A stretch of DNA of 40,374 nucleotides, taken from positions 1-40,374 of the forward strand of contig CAYFEQ010000010.1 in assembly GCA_964342155.1 (NCBI GenBank), read 5' to 3'. This stretch comes from GCA-2701705 sp964342155 (lineage in GTDB: Bacteria > Pseudomonadota > Gammaproteobacteria > GCA-002705445 > GCA-002716945). The notes under the pieces were generated by a model. It saw only the letters and a list, made by a program, of their open reading frames with translations, was not told the DNA's origin and ran no database searches. Below, piece after piece: positions 34,290 to 40,374 of this stretch (position 1 is the first letter of the stretch; every line of letters starts with the position of its first letter). The translations under genes were made by a program, and so were the position numbers.

Positions 34290-34376
34290 ATGATGAGATG
34301 ATGGTCTGGGGAAAAATCAGACCATCACTTTTCACTTATCATCATACGGTAACCCGAGAGGGAGCTCCCGGGTACC
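34290..34376. promoter_or_regulatory. Structured intergenic region between the receptor gene and exbB
   Basis: The 220-base gap between exbB and the receptor holds two nested stems: 10 bp perfect (34299-34308 with 34318-34327, 9-base loop) inside 7 bp (34290-34296 with 34339-34345), and a GC-rich stem with one bulge (34348-34356 with 34369-34376). Neither is followed by a T run, so a simple intrinsic terminator is not shown. It may stop receptor transcription, protect the receptor mRNA end, or control exbB. I do not recognise a known riboswitch. Confidence 0.55.
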
Positions 34377-34414
34377 AGTATTTCATCGGAGAAATTGATG
34401 AAAGTTACAGTCTG

Positions 34415-36664
34415 TTAAAAGTCGAATTTGAACCCTGCCATAACAGTTTGTGGCTTGTTAGGTCTCTTTCCATATTCATGTTCTGAAGCAACGATTACCT
34501 TATCAAATAGGTTGTCTACATTTAAGAATAATCTTGCGTCACTGATTCCATACATATTCACTGGGACCTTCATTCCAGAATTAAGGTCAAAGATCCATGC
34601 CTTTCCAGTTTTAAATGTATTACTAGCATTTGTAAAAGTATCATCTAGATATTTAGCACCAATTGAGATATCCCATGTTGGTGTTTCCATGCCCATAGAT
34701 ACATACATCTGGAAGTCAGGAATATATTTGATAGATTTACCCATTTGGTTTATTTCATCATCAGTATTTGATTTATATTCTGAATTTTGAATCAAACCAG
34801 AAATAAGAAGAGGGTACCTGATTGAAGTATCAATCATACCTCCTTTCATTTGTGGGCCTGAGAACATGTCTGCTAGTCTGTATTGGAATTCAATTCCATG
34901 AACTTCAGCTTTACCAGCATTCAATGAATCACCAGTATTACCTGTACATCCATTTGCAATCAAACAAGACTCTAATAAGTTCTCGTAATCTACAAGGAAT
35001 GCAATAGCTTCAAAATAACTACTAGGGGAACTAATTCTCATTCCAACTTCATAGTTATCTGATGCTTCTGGATTCGCGTTGCTGTAACCAGTTGGTGAAT
35101 ATCCTTCATTATATCCAGCAAACATTTGAACGCCATTAGGGAAACTGTAAACAGTTGATAATCCTAACATTGTTTCATCGTTACTAGCTGTACCTGTTCC
35201 TCCAGGACTAGCCATGGTTCCTTTGTTATATTCTACATCTTCGTAACGAAGACCAACTGTAGATGTAAAGTTACCATGTGTTATAACATCTTTAATATGC
35301 CATGACTCAGCATCAGCGTCTTTAAGTTCAGATCCGCTTTGCGAACCTGGTCCTGAAGAACCACCGATTATACGTGTCACGGTGCTATTTCCGTCAATAG
35401 AGAAATTCTCTTGATAAGATGAATCCATTCTTTGACGATAATCTTTATGTCTACGATAACCATATTCTAAATCATGGTTACCTACTTGGTGATTGATAAC
35501 AAATTGTACACCAGTCATTCCATAGTCACGATGACCCATAGATCTTTTGATGTATTCATTTGCACCCATCGCAGTTCCGTTGGTAAGGATATTACACGCA
35601 CGTAGTTCACTTCCTAAATCGGCAGCACAATCGCCAGCCCAATCTATAGCAGAAAACTTGACTGTGTCTAAACTACCAACACCGTTTGCTTCAGGGTCAA
35701 TATAAATGTTTCCATTCTTACCCCAAAGACGACTATATCTTGTTTTATAAAGTTTAGATGTAACCTGCATATTAGGCATTGGTTCCATATAATGTGTAAA
35801 GATATAACGATGGTAGTCATTATCCATCTGATCATATGCTGTTGCGCCATATCTTTGATATGGATCTGCAGCAAAGTCAGTTCCGGTTAGACCTGTATAA
35901 GTTTCATTAGAAGTTTCTGATGAATTTTGACTAGATAATTCATAATACTGATTCCATGCACTGCCTTGCGGAGTGTATCGTATTTTGAATAAATCAGATT
36001 GTTTATCGAAACCAGTATCACCTGGATTACCAGTTCCTTTAATATTTTTAAAACCATCTGATCTGTAGTCATGGTATTCAAATACATAACCTATAGATGG
36101 AGTTATATTTCCACCATAGTATGTGTGATTACGTGTCCACCCATCATCACCAAAAGTTAATGAATAGTGACCTTCGCTTTGTGCGGTAGGCACTTGTCTT
36201 GAGATGAAGTTAATTGTTCCGGCTGTAGTTCTAGGTCCAGTTCCAATTGAAGCTGGTCCTTTCAAAACCTCAATACCTTCCATACGTCCAGAATCTGGAA
36301 AGAAGTACATTGAGAAGTTTGAATAGACTGCAGGTCCTTGCAATACACCATCCTCTAAAATATTTACTTTTTGTGTTCTAAGTGGTGCTACACCTCTCAT
36401 ACCTATGTTTGTTCTTAAACCAAAACCATCTTCAGTTTGCGAATACACCCCAGGTATTCTATTTAAGATCCTTTCAGGATCTGTGTAGCCTTTATTTTTA
36501 AGTTCTTCATCACTTATAAAGTGTGCAGAACCCGCTTGTTGTGTTTCATCTTGAGATCCAAATACACTAACAGGCGACATATTCTGTTCTGAATATGCAG
36601 TACCTGCAGTAAATGCGGTCAAAACAAAACCAACAGCTATTTTTAGCTTGGCTGTTTTAATCAT
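34415..36664 (-). CDS. TonB-dependent receptor, FecA-like
   Basis: The 749-aa outer-membrane protein has a signal peptide (MIKTAKLKIAVGFVLTAFTA, cleavage near AYSEQ), a TonB-box-like PVSVFG, a plug domain with IPGVYSQTEDGFGLRTNIGMRG, LEDGVLQGPAVYSN and VEVLKGPASIGTGPRTTAGTINFISR, and a long beta barrel ending in VMAGFKFDF with terminal phenylalanine. The plug resembles ferric dicitrate receptor FecA, but the N-terminal signalling domain and FecI/FecR are absent. Iron chelate uptake is the likely role, supported by the Fur box upstream. AGGGAGA precedes the start. Confidence 0.94.
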   Translation of the reverse strand: MIKTAKLKIAVGFVLTAFTAGTAYSEQNMSPVSVFGSQDETQQAGSAHFISDEELKNKGYTDPERILNRIPGVYSQTEDGFGLRTNIGMRGVAPLRTQKVNILEDGVLQGPAVYSNFSMYFFPDSGRMEGIEVLKGPASIGTGPRTTAGTINFISRQVPTAQSEGHYSLTFGDDGWTRNHTYYGGNITPSIGYVFEYHDYRSDGFKNIKGTGNPGDTGFDKQSDLFKIRYTPQGSAWNQYYELSSQNSSETSNETYTGLTGTDFAADPYQRYGATAYDQMDNDYHRYIFTHYMEPMPNMQVTSKLYKTRYSRLWGKNGNIYIDPEANGVGSLDTVKFSAIDWAGDCAADLGSELRACNILTNGTAMGANEYIKRSMGHRDYGMTGVQFVINHQVGNHDLEYGYRRHKDYRQRMDSSYQENFSIDGNSTVTRIIGGSSGPGSQSGSELKDADAESWHIKDVITHGNFTSTVGLRYEDVEYNKGTMASPGGTGTASNDETMLGLSTVYSFPNGVQMFAGYNEGYSPTGYSNANPEASDNYEVGMRISSPSSYFEAIAFLVDYENLLESCLIANGCTGNTGDSLNAGKAEVHGIEFQYRLADMFSGPQMKGGMIDTSIRYPLLISGLIQNSEYKSNTDDEINQMGKSIKYIPDFQMYVSMGMETPTWDISIGAKYLDDTFTNASNTFKTGKAWIFDLNSGMKVPVNMYGISDARLFLNVDNLFDKVIVASEHEYGKRPNKPQTVMAGFKFDF

Positions 36665-36696
36665 ATAAAATCTCCCTCATTCTATATATAGTTCTA

Positions 36697-36738
36697 TTTA
36701 ATGATAATCATTATCATTTACTAATGGTTCTCATTATC
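36697..36738. promoter_or_regulatory. Tandem Fur boxes in the divergent receptor / exbD-tonB region
   Basis: Bases 36697-36715 match the 19-base Fur consensus GATAATGATAATCATTATC at 17 positions, all inner ones. Bases 36720-36738 give a second, weaker match at 14 of 19. They sit between the divergent starts of the receptor and the exbD-exbD-tonB operon, so iron-Fur would repress both. The overlap of the second box with the upstream ORF start at 36724 argues that exbD translation begins farther downstream. Confidence 0.88.
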
Positions 36739-36768
36739 TGTATTTTCACAGTTTTGTCAAGTAAAATA

Positions 36769-37215
36769 GTGGAAAAAGGGGGTATTTTCAGTAGAATCAA
36801 TAAATCCTGGTTTGATGGGTATAAAATTATGGTAAAAATCAGCTTAACTCCAATTATTGATGTCGTTTTCATTTTATTAATATTTTTTATGTTAGCTACT
36901 AATTTTCAAAAATTTAATCAGATGAACTTAAACATTGCTACTGAGTCTGCAGCACCCTCAGTCCTTGATAAAGAACTATTTATTATCGAATTTAATAATG
37001 CGGGTAATTATAAAATGAATGGCGCACCTTATAAATTAGATGAACTAAAAAAAATCATAACCAGCAAGATCGTTGATAGTCCAGAATATATAGTTGTTTT
37101 AGAACCATCAGAGAGTACACAACTTCAATCTATATTTAGTCTATTAGAAACTTTACATAAAGATGAAATAAAAAATATATCTATTGGTGTTAAAAAAAAT
37201 GAAACTCAAGAATAG
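36769..37215 (+). CDS. exbD: ExbD-like biopolymer transport protein (first copy)
   Basis: A single N-terminal membrane helix follows ISLTPIIDVVFILLIFFMLATNF, whose aspartate is the proton-carrying residue of ExbD. The rest is a periplasmic domain. The start is uncertain: an ATG at 36724 lies within the Fur box, so a GTG at 36769 (148 aa) or an ATG at 36829 (128 aa) is more likely; no clear ribosome site decides. The gene precedes a second exbD and tonB. It overlaps the second copy by 17 bases if that starts at 37199. Confidence 0.88.
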   Translation: MEKGGIFSRINKSWFDGYKIMVKISLTPIIDVVFILLIFFMLATNFQKFNQMNLNIATESAAPSVLDKELFIIEFNNAGNYKMNGAPYKLDELKKIITSKIVDSPEYIVVLEPSESTQLQSIFSLLETLHKDEIKNISIGVKKNETQE

Positions 37216-37612
37216 TCTGAATAAAGATAATAAGATTACTGATAGCAATTTACTTCCATTAGTAAATATTATATTTCTACTATTAATATTTTTTCTATTA
37301 GCAGGAGTAATTGAAAAAAAGAGAGATTTGTTAGATGTGAATATACCTGAAGCTACTCTGGAACAATTTACAGAGAAAGAACGCCCGGAACTCCATCTAT
37401 ACTCTAATGGAACAATAAAATTTGATGGGTCTACCGTAACATTACCAAACCTTTTAAAAAATATAAAAAACCAATACCCACAAATAAATGAGTTAGAGTT
37501 ATTAGTTACTGCAGATGCAGCTGTTACATCTAAACATTTAAATGAAGTCTTGCTTGTACTTGATAAATCTAAGGTTAGAAAGATAAACTTACTTACACTA
37601 AAAAATGAATGA
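37199..37612 (+). CDS. exbD: ExbD-like biopolymer transport protein (second copy)
   Basis: The 137-aa protein has the same plan as the first copy: short cytosolic start, helix LLPLVNIIFLLLIFFLLAGVI, then a periplasmic domain with TIKFDG and VTADAAVTSKHLNEVL. Where ExbD normally carries its essential Asp (LIDV) this copy has LVNI, with Asn. It may therefore be a non-conducting partner in a heterodimeric pair. ATG at 37199 is preferred to a TTG at 37184. The stop overlaps the tonB start. Confidence 0.87.
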   Translation: MKLKNSLNKDNKITDSNLLPLVNIIFLLLIFFLLAGVIEKKRDLLDVNIPEATLEQFTEKERPELHLYSNGTIKFDGSTVTLPNLLKNIKNQYPQINELELLVTADAAVTSKHLNEVLLVLDKSKVRKINLLTLKNE

Positions 37613-38168
37613 CCAACAAACTTTTCTGAATTATTTTATTTTAGCTGTCGCAGTACATCTGATGGTGCTCATTACCCTGACTACTGTCCACTTAGCCTCT
37701 GACGTAACTCGGACAGGTGAAACAGGTATGGAAGTACAAATTTTAATAATCAAGCAAGAAGTTAATCCTGTAGAGGAAACAACTATAGCTGAATCAATTA
37801 AGAAGAAAATAGAAGAAAAAGTAGATGAACAACAAATCATTATGGATGATAGAAAAGCTGGAGATAAGTCACAACAAACTTACGATACTTGGCACGGACG
37901 AGTAAGACAGATTATTGATAGCAATAAATCCTACCCTTTGCTTTCACGACAAAGAAAGGAACAAGGTACGGTAGTTGTAAAATTTACAATTTTGAAAGAT
38001 GGTTCAGTAGAAAATTTGAGTGTTAGAAGCTCAGGCTATCGTGGTCTAGACAGAGAAGCCAGAAGAATGATTCTAACATCTGTACCATTTCCAAAAATTC
38101 CAAGCTCAGCAAATAAGAAGTCGATTACCCTCACTGTTCCAATTAATTTTTCGCTTGAAAAAAATTAG
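37605..38168 (+). CDS. tonB: TonB-like energy transducer
   Basis: The 187-aa protein has one N-terminal helix (residues 7-30, FLNYFILAVAVHLMVLITLT, with a histidine in the helix as in TonB), a charged linker (QVNPVEETTIAESIKKKIEEK), and a C-terminal TonB domain with YPLLSRQRKEQGTVVVKFTILKDGSVENLSV and FPKIP. The proline-rich linker of E. coli TonB is nearly absent. It couples ExbBD to the receptor plug. Its start overlaps exbD by eight bases and its end overlaps cysG on the other strand by four. Confidence 0.9.
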   Translation: MNDQQTFLNYFILAVAVHLMVLITLTTVHLASDVTRTGETGMEVQILIIKQEVNPVEETTIAESIKKKIEEKVDEQQIIMDDRKAGDKSQQTYDTWHGRVRQIIDSNKSYPLLSRQRKEQGTVVVKFTILKDGSVENLSVRSSGYRGLDREARRMILTSVPFPKIPSSANKKSITLTVPINFSLEKN

Positions 38169-39559
38169 TCGGTTTTATACCAACTCAATTTATCTTTTAG
38201 TTTCACAACATTTCCTACTATAAGAAGTGTTGGCGCTTGTGGTTTTTCTTTTTTAACCACTTCAGGCATTTTTTCTACAGTTGAAATATATTCTTTTTGT
38301 TCTGGTGTAGTACCTTGCTGTATTATTGCGCAAGGCGTAGATCCATCAAGACCATGTTTTTGTAATTCATCACAAATAATATCTATGGTAGCCAATCCCA
38401 TATAAAAGACGATAGTATGGTCTTTTTGTATTAATTTTTCCCAGTTCAAATTAAGCTTGCCATCTTTTAAATTGCCCGTAACAAAACTACATGATTGTGC
38501 ATGATCGCGATGGGTTAACGGGATACCAGCATATGCGGCACAACCGGATGCAGCTGTAATTCCTGGTACTACTTGAAATGATACTTTTTCATCAACCAAG
38601 GTATCTATTTCTTCTCCTCCTCTTCCAAATATAAATGGATCCCCCCCTTTTAATCTTAATACTCTAAGGCCTTCCTTTGCATACTTAACTAATAGTTTGT
38701 TAATTTCTTCCTGTCTGACAGCGTGTATATCGCGTTGCTTACCGACATATACCTTTTTAGCATCTCTTCTAATTAAATCGATAATCGATGGATGTACCAG
38801 ACGATCATACAGTGCTATATCCGCTTGTTGCATTAATCTTAAAGCTCTAAATGTCAATAAATCTGGATCACCAGGTCCAGCTCCAACTATATAAACTTCA
38901 CCTTTATTTTTTATTTCCTCGTCAAATGCCTCAATTTCAGATTTTAGATAAGCTACAGCTTCTTTATCCTGGCCACTTAATACCAATTCCACAAATTTAC
39001 TATTCAATATCTGTTCCCAAAAAATTCTATTTGATTTAGAGTTTTTTAATTTTTTTCTTATCGGCACTCTATTCTCTGACACTATTTTAGCTAATCTTCC
39101 ATATGCTCCAGGTATCATTGTTTCCAATTTAGTTCTTAGCATACGCGCTAATACAGGTGACGATCCTCCAGTTGAAACGGCGACTGTAATAGGTCCTCTT
39201 TCAAGAATAGATGGAAAAATAAAATCACATAAATCAGGTTGATCAACAACGTTAATCAAAATTTTTTTCTTTTTAGCATCCTCAGCAATTTGAGTATTTA
39301 ATTTTTTATCATTAGTTGCGACTACAATGAAATTGAACTTATTAGAATCTAAAATTTTTTTGTTGTAAGCTTCTTTGTGACAATCCAATTTCTTTTCTTT
39401 TTCTAAGCCTAGGATATAGTCTGAAATTTTAGGCGCTACTAATGTAATTTTTGCCTTCGCTTTAATCAATAGATCTGCTTTTCTTTCTGCTACATCTCCC
39501 CCACCAATGATTAAACAATCTTGAATATCGAGTTTAAAAAAGAAGGGAAAATACTTCAT
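38165..39559 (-). CDS. cysG: Siroheme synthase CysG (fused)
   Basis: The 464-aa protein joins two enzymes. Residues 1 to about 205 are precorrin-2 dehydrogenase/sirohydrochlorin ferrochelatase (LIIGGGDVAERKADLL, VSTGGSSPVLARMLRTKLE). Residues from about 218 are uroporphyrinogen III methyltransferase (VYIVGAGPGDPDLLTFRAL, VLRLKGGDPFIFGRGGEE, VVPGITAASGCAAYAGIPLTHRD). It makes siroheme from uroporphyrinogen III, the cofactor of DsrAB. It is 10 kb from dsrA and on the same strand, with no assimilatory sulfite reductase gene in view. Confidence 0.96.
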   Translation of the reverse strand: MKYFPFFFKLDIQDCLIIGGGDVAERKADLLIKAKAKITLVAPKISDYILGLEKEKKLDCHKEAYNKKILDSNKFNFIVVATNDKKLNTQIAEDAKKKKILINVVDQPDLCDFIFPSILERGPITVAVSTGGSSPVLARMLRTKLETMIPGAYGRLAKIVSENRVPIRKKLKNSKSNRIFWEQILNSKFVELVLSGQDKEAVAYLKSEIEAFDEEIKNKGEVYIVGAGPGDPDLLTFRALRLMQQADIALYDRLVHPSIIDLIRRDAKKVYVGKQRDIHAVRQEEINKLLVKYAKEGLRVLRLKGGDPFIFGRGGEEIDTLVDEKVSFQVVPGITAASGCAAYAGIPLTHRDHAQSCSFVTGNLKDGKLNLNWEKLIQKDHTIVFYMGLATIDIICDELQKHGLDGSTPCAIIQQGTTPEQKEYISTVEKMPEVVKKEKPQAPTLLIVGNVVKLKDKLSWYKTD

Positions 39560-39561
39560 TT

Positions 39562-40008
39562 TTATTTTTTTATACCTGCTTTTTTATACCAATATTGTGC
39601 TTTTTCTAAATCTTGCGGTATTTTTTTTCCTTCTTCATAAATCATAGCAAGCGTTGTAGCAGAGCCCATTAATCCCTGTTCAGCAGCTTTTGTAAACCAT
39701 TCTATGCTTTTATTTATATCTTCTTCCACACATTCACCTTCAAGATACATAAATCCCAATGCGTGTTGTGCAAGTGCAAAATTTTTCTCTGCAGACTTTG
39801 TCATATAGTTAAATGCTTTTTTTATATTTTCATCACTACTAATACAACCCAAACCATTTTGAAGCATTATTGCCATCCTATACATCGCATCTAAATTATC
39901 TTCTTCTGCTAATGGGTGGAGTAATTTAAATGCGTGAGCAAAATTTTTGGTCTCAAAAGCAGCTATACCACTTTCTAATTCTAATCCCCTATTTTCATAT
40001 TTATCCAA
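39562..40008 (-). CDS. Sel1-like repeat protein
   Basis: The 148-aa protein is built from Sel1/TPR-like helical repeats of about 36 residues: PLAEEDNLDAMYRMAIMLQNGLG, KSAEKNFALAQHALGFMYLEGE and KAAEQGLMGSATTLAMIYEEGK. Such repeats mediate protein contacts; the partner is unknown. There is no signal peptide, so it is probably cytosolic. It ends two bases before cysG and begins one base after grxC, so the three form an operon. Confidence 0.88.
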   Translation of the reverse strand: MDKYENRGLELESGIAAFETKNFAHAFKLLHPLAEEDNLDAMYRMAIMLQNGLGCISSDENIKKAFNYMTKSAEKNFALAQHALGFMYLEGECVEEDINKSIEWFTKAAEQGLMGSATTLAMIYEEGKKIPQDLEKAQYWYKKAGIKK

Positions 40009-40009
40009 A

Positions 40010-40273
40010 TTAATCCTCTAGGAGACCTACAAGTTTTCCTTCCATATCATGTTCTACCAAATCATCAAAACCACCAACATGGTAGTCTTGTTCATCGCCA
40101 ATGAAGATTTGTGGGACAGTTTGGCGTTTAGATTTTGCCATCATTTTTTCCATTTCAGCAGGGTTTTCATCAACTAAGATGACTTCATATGGAATTTCTT
40201 TTTTATCAAAAAAATTTTTTGCACGCACACAATAAGGGCAAATCTTTGTGCTATAAATTGTTACTTTTTTCAT
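40010..40273 (-). CDS. grxC: Glutaredoxin 3
   Basis: The 87-aa protein has the dithiol active site CPYC (TKICPYCVRAKNFF), the cis-proline segment TVPQIFIG and a GGFDDLVEHD glutathione-binding turn, typical of GrxC. It reduces disulfides with glutathione in the cytosol. ATG at 40273 is preceded by AAAGGGGGAT as ribosome site. It heads the grxC-Sel1-cysG run. Confidence 0.94.
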   Translation of the reverse strand: MKKVTIYSTKICPYCVRAKNFFDKKEIPYEVILVDENPAEMEKMMAKSKRQTVPQIFIGDEQDYHVGGFDDLVEHDMEGKLVGLLED

Positions 40274-40277
40274 AAAT

Positions 40278-40299
40278 CATCCCCCTTTTAGATATTATA
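40278..40299 (-). promoter_or_regulatory. Probable promoter and ribosome site of the grxC operon
   Basis: On the minus strand a perfect TATAAT (40299-40294) lies 21-26 bases upstream of the ATG, followed by AGGGGGAT as ribosome site. The -35 region is weak (TGTAAA about 16 bases upstream). Transcription would begin near 40287, leaving a short leader. Confidence 0.5.
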
Positions 40300-40374
40300 G
40301 TGTGTAATTTTTCTTTTTACATTTTTCTGTACAATAAGACCTATTATGTCATAGGAATCATCAAGTTTAATTTC

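Noticed and set aside
34361..34376. Overlapping SacI, SmaI and KpnI sites that look like a cloning polylinker
   Set aside because: The bases form the arm of a natural hairpin, no vector sequence adjoins them, and the flanking genes are in normal context.
34253..34486. Plus-strand 77-aa ORF in the gap between exbB and the receptor
   Set aside because: It runs through the hairpin region and into the antisense of the receptor C-terminus, has no recognisable domain and no good ribosome site.
1..40374. tRNA, rRNA, insertion sequences and phage genes
   Set aside because: No cloverleaf, rRNA core, transposase or terminal inverted repeats were recognised; a tRNAscan/Infernal run would settle the RNA part.

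Overview
The window is AT-rich and its core is a complete reverse dissimilatory sulfite reductase operon in the order dsrABEFHCMKLJOPNR on the minus strand (about 28.1 to 15.8 kb). Around it are housekeeping genes in a gammaproteobacterial arrangement: ispB opposite rplU-rpmA-obgE, rpsT opposite ribF-ileS-lspA-fkpB-ispH, and a fused cysG. DsrEFH, DsrL and a DsrC with both C-terminal cysteines mark the oxidative (sulfur-oxidising) form of the pathway. My best guess is a marine chemolithotrophic sulfur oxidiser of the SUP05 / 'Candidatus Thioglobus' type. That placement comes from gene order and base composition, not from a phylogeny.

Layout. 1-5.4 kb: partial rpmE2, a PD-(D/E)XK nuclease with Cas4-like cysteines, a CpdA-like phosphodiesterase, amtB with a sigma-54 type promoter, and a geranylgeranyl-reductase family protein facing ispB. 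5.5-15.8 kb: rplU, rpmA, obgE, proB, then rpsT (UUG start, minus strand) divergent from the tightly coupled run murJ-ribF-ileS-lspA-fkpB-ispH. 15.8-28.1 kb: the dsr operon, which ends tail to tail with ispH. 28.2-33.6 kb: a divergent block of genes I would call a sulfur-associated accessory island. It holds a TauD-like dioxygenase, a 64-aa protein, a solitary Cas6/Cmx6-like protein, a DsrC paralog without cysteines (RspA type), two small proteins, an opposite-strand orphan, a second Fe(II)/2-oxoglutarate oxygenase, a TrpD2-like protein and a DUF4396 membrane protein. 33.6-38.2 kb: a complete Ton system (exbB, FecA-like receptor, two exbD, tonB) around a tandem Fur box. 38.2-40.3 kb: cysG, a Sel1-repeat protein and grxC.

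How the parts fit. DsrEFH pass sulfur to DsrC; DsrAB, with siroheme made by CysG and amidated by DsrN, oxidises it to sulfite; DsrL handles electrons on the NAD(P)H side; DsrMKJOP connects DsrC and the quinone pool. The Ton system brings in the iron that this Fe-S and heme-rich machinery needs, and AmtB brings in ammonium. The best candidate for an undescribed system is the 28.2-33.6 kb block: a Cas6-type RNA-binding fold with no CRISPR array or other cas genes, next to a DsrC-like protein that cannot carry sulfur, transcribed away from dsrA. No tRNA, rRNA, insertion sequence or CRISPR array was seen, and no gene-free stretch exceeds 300 bases.
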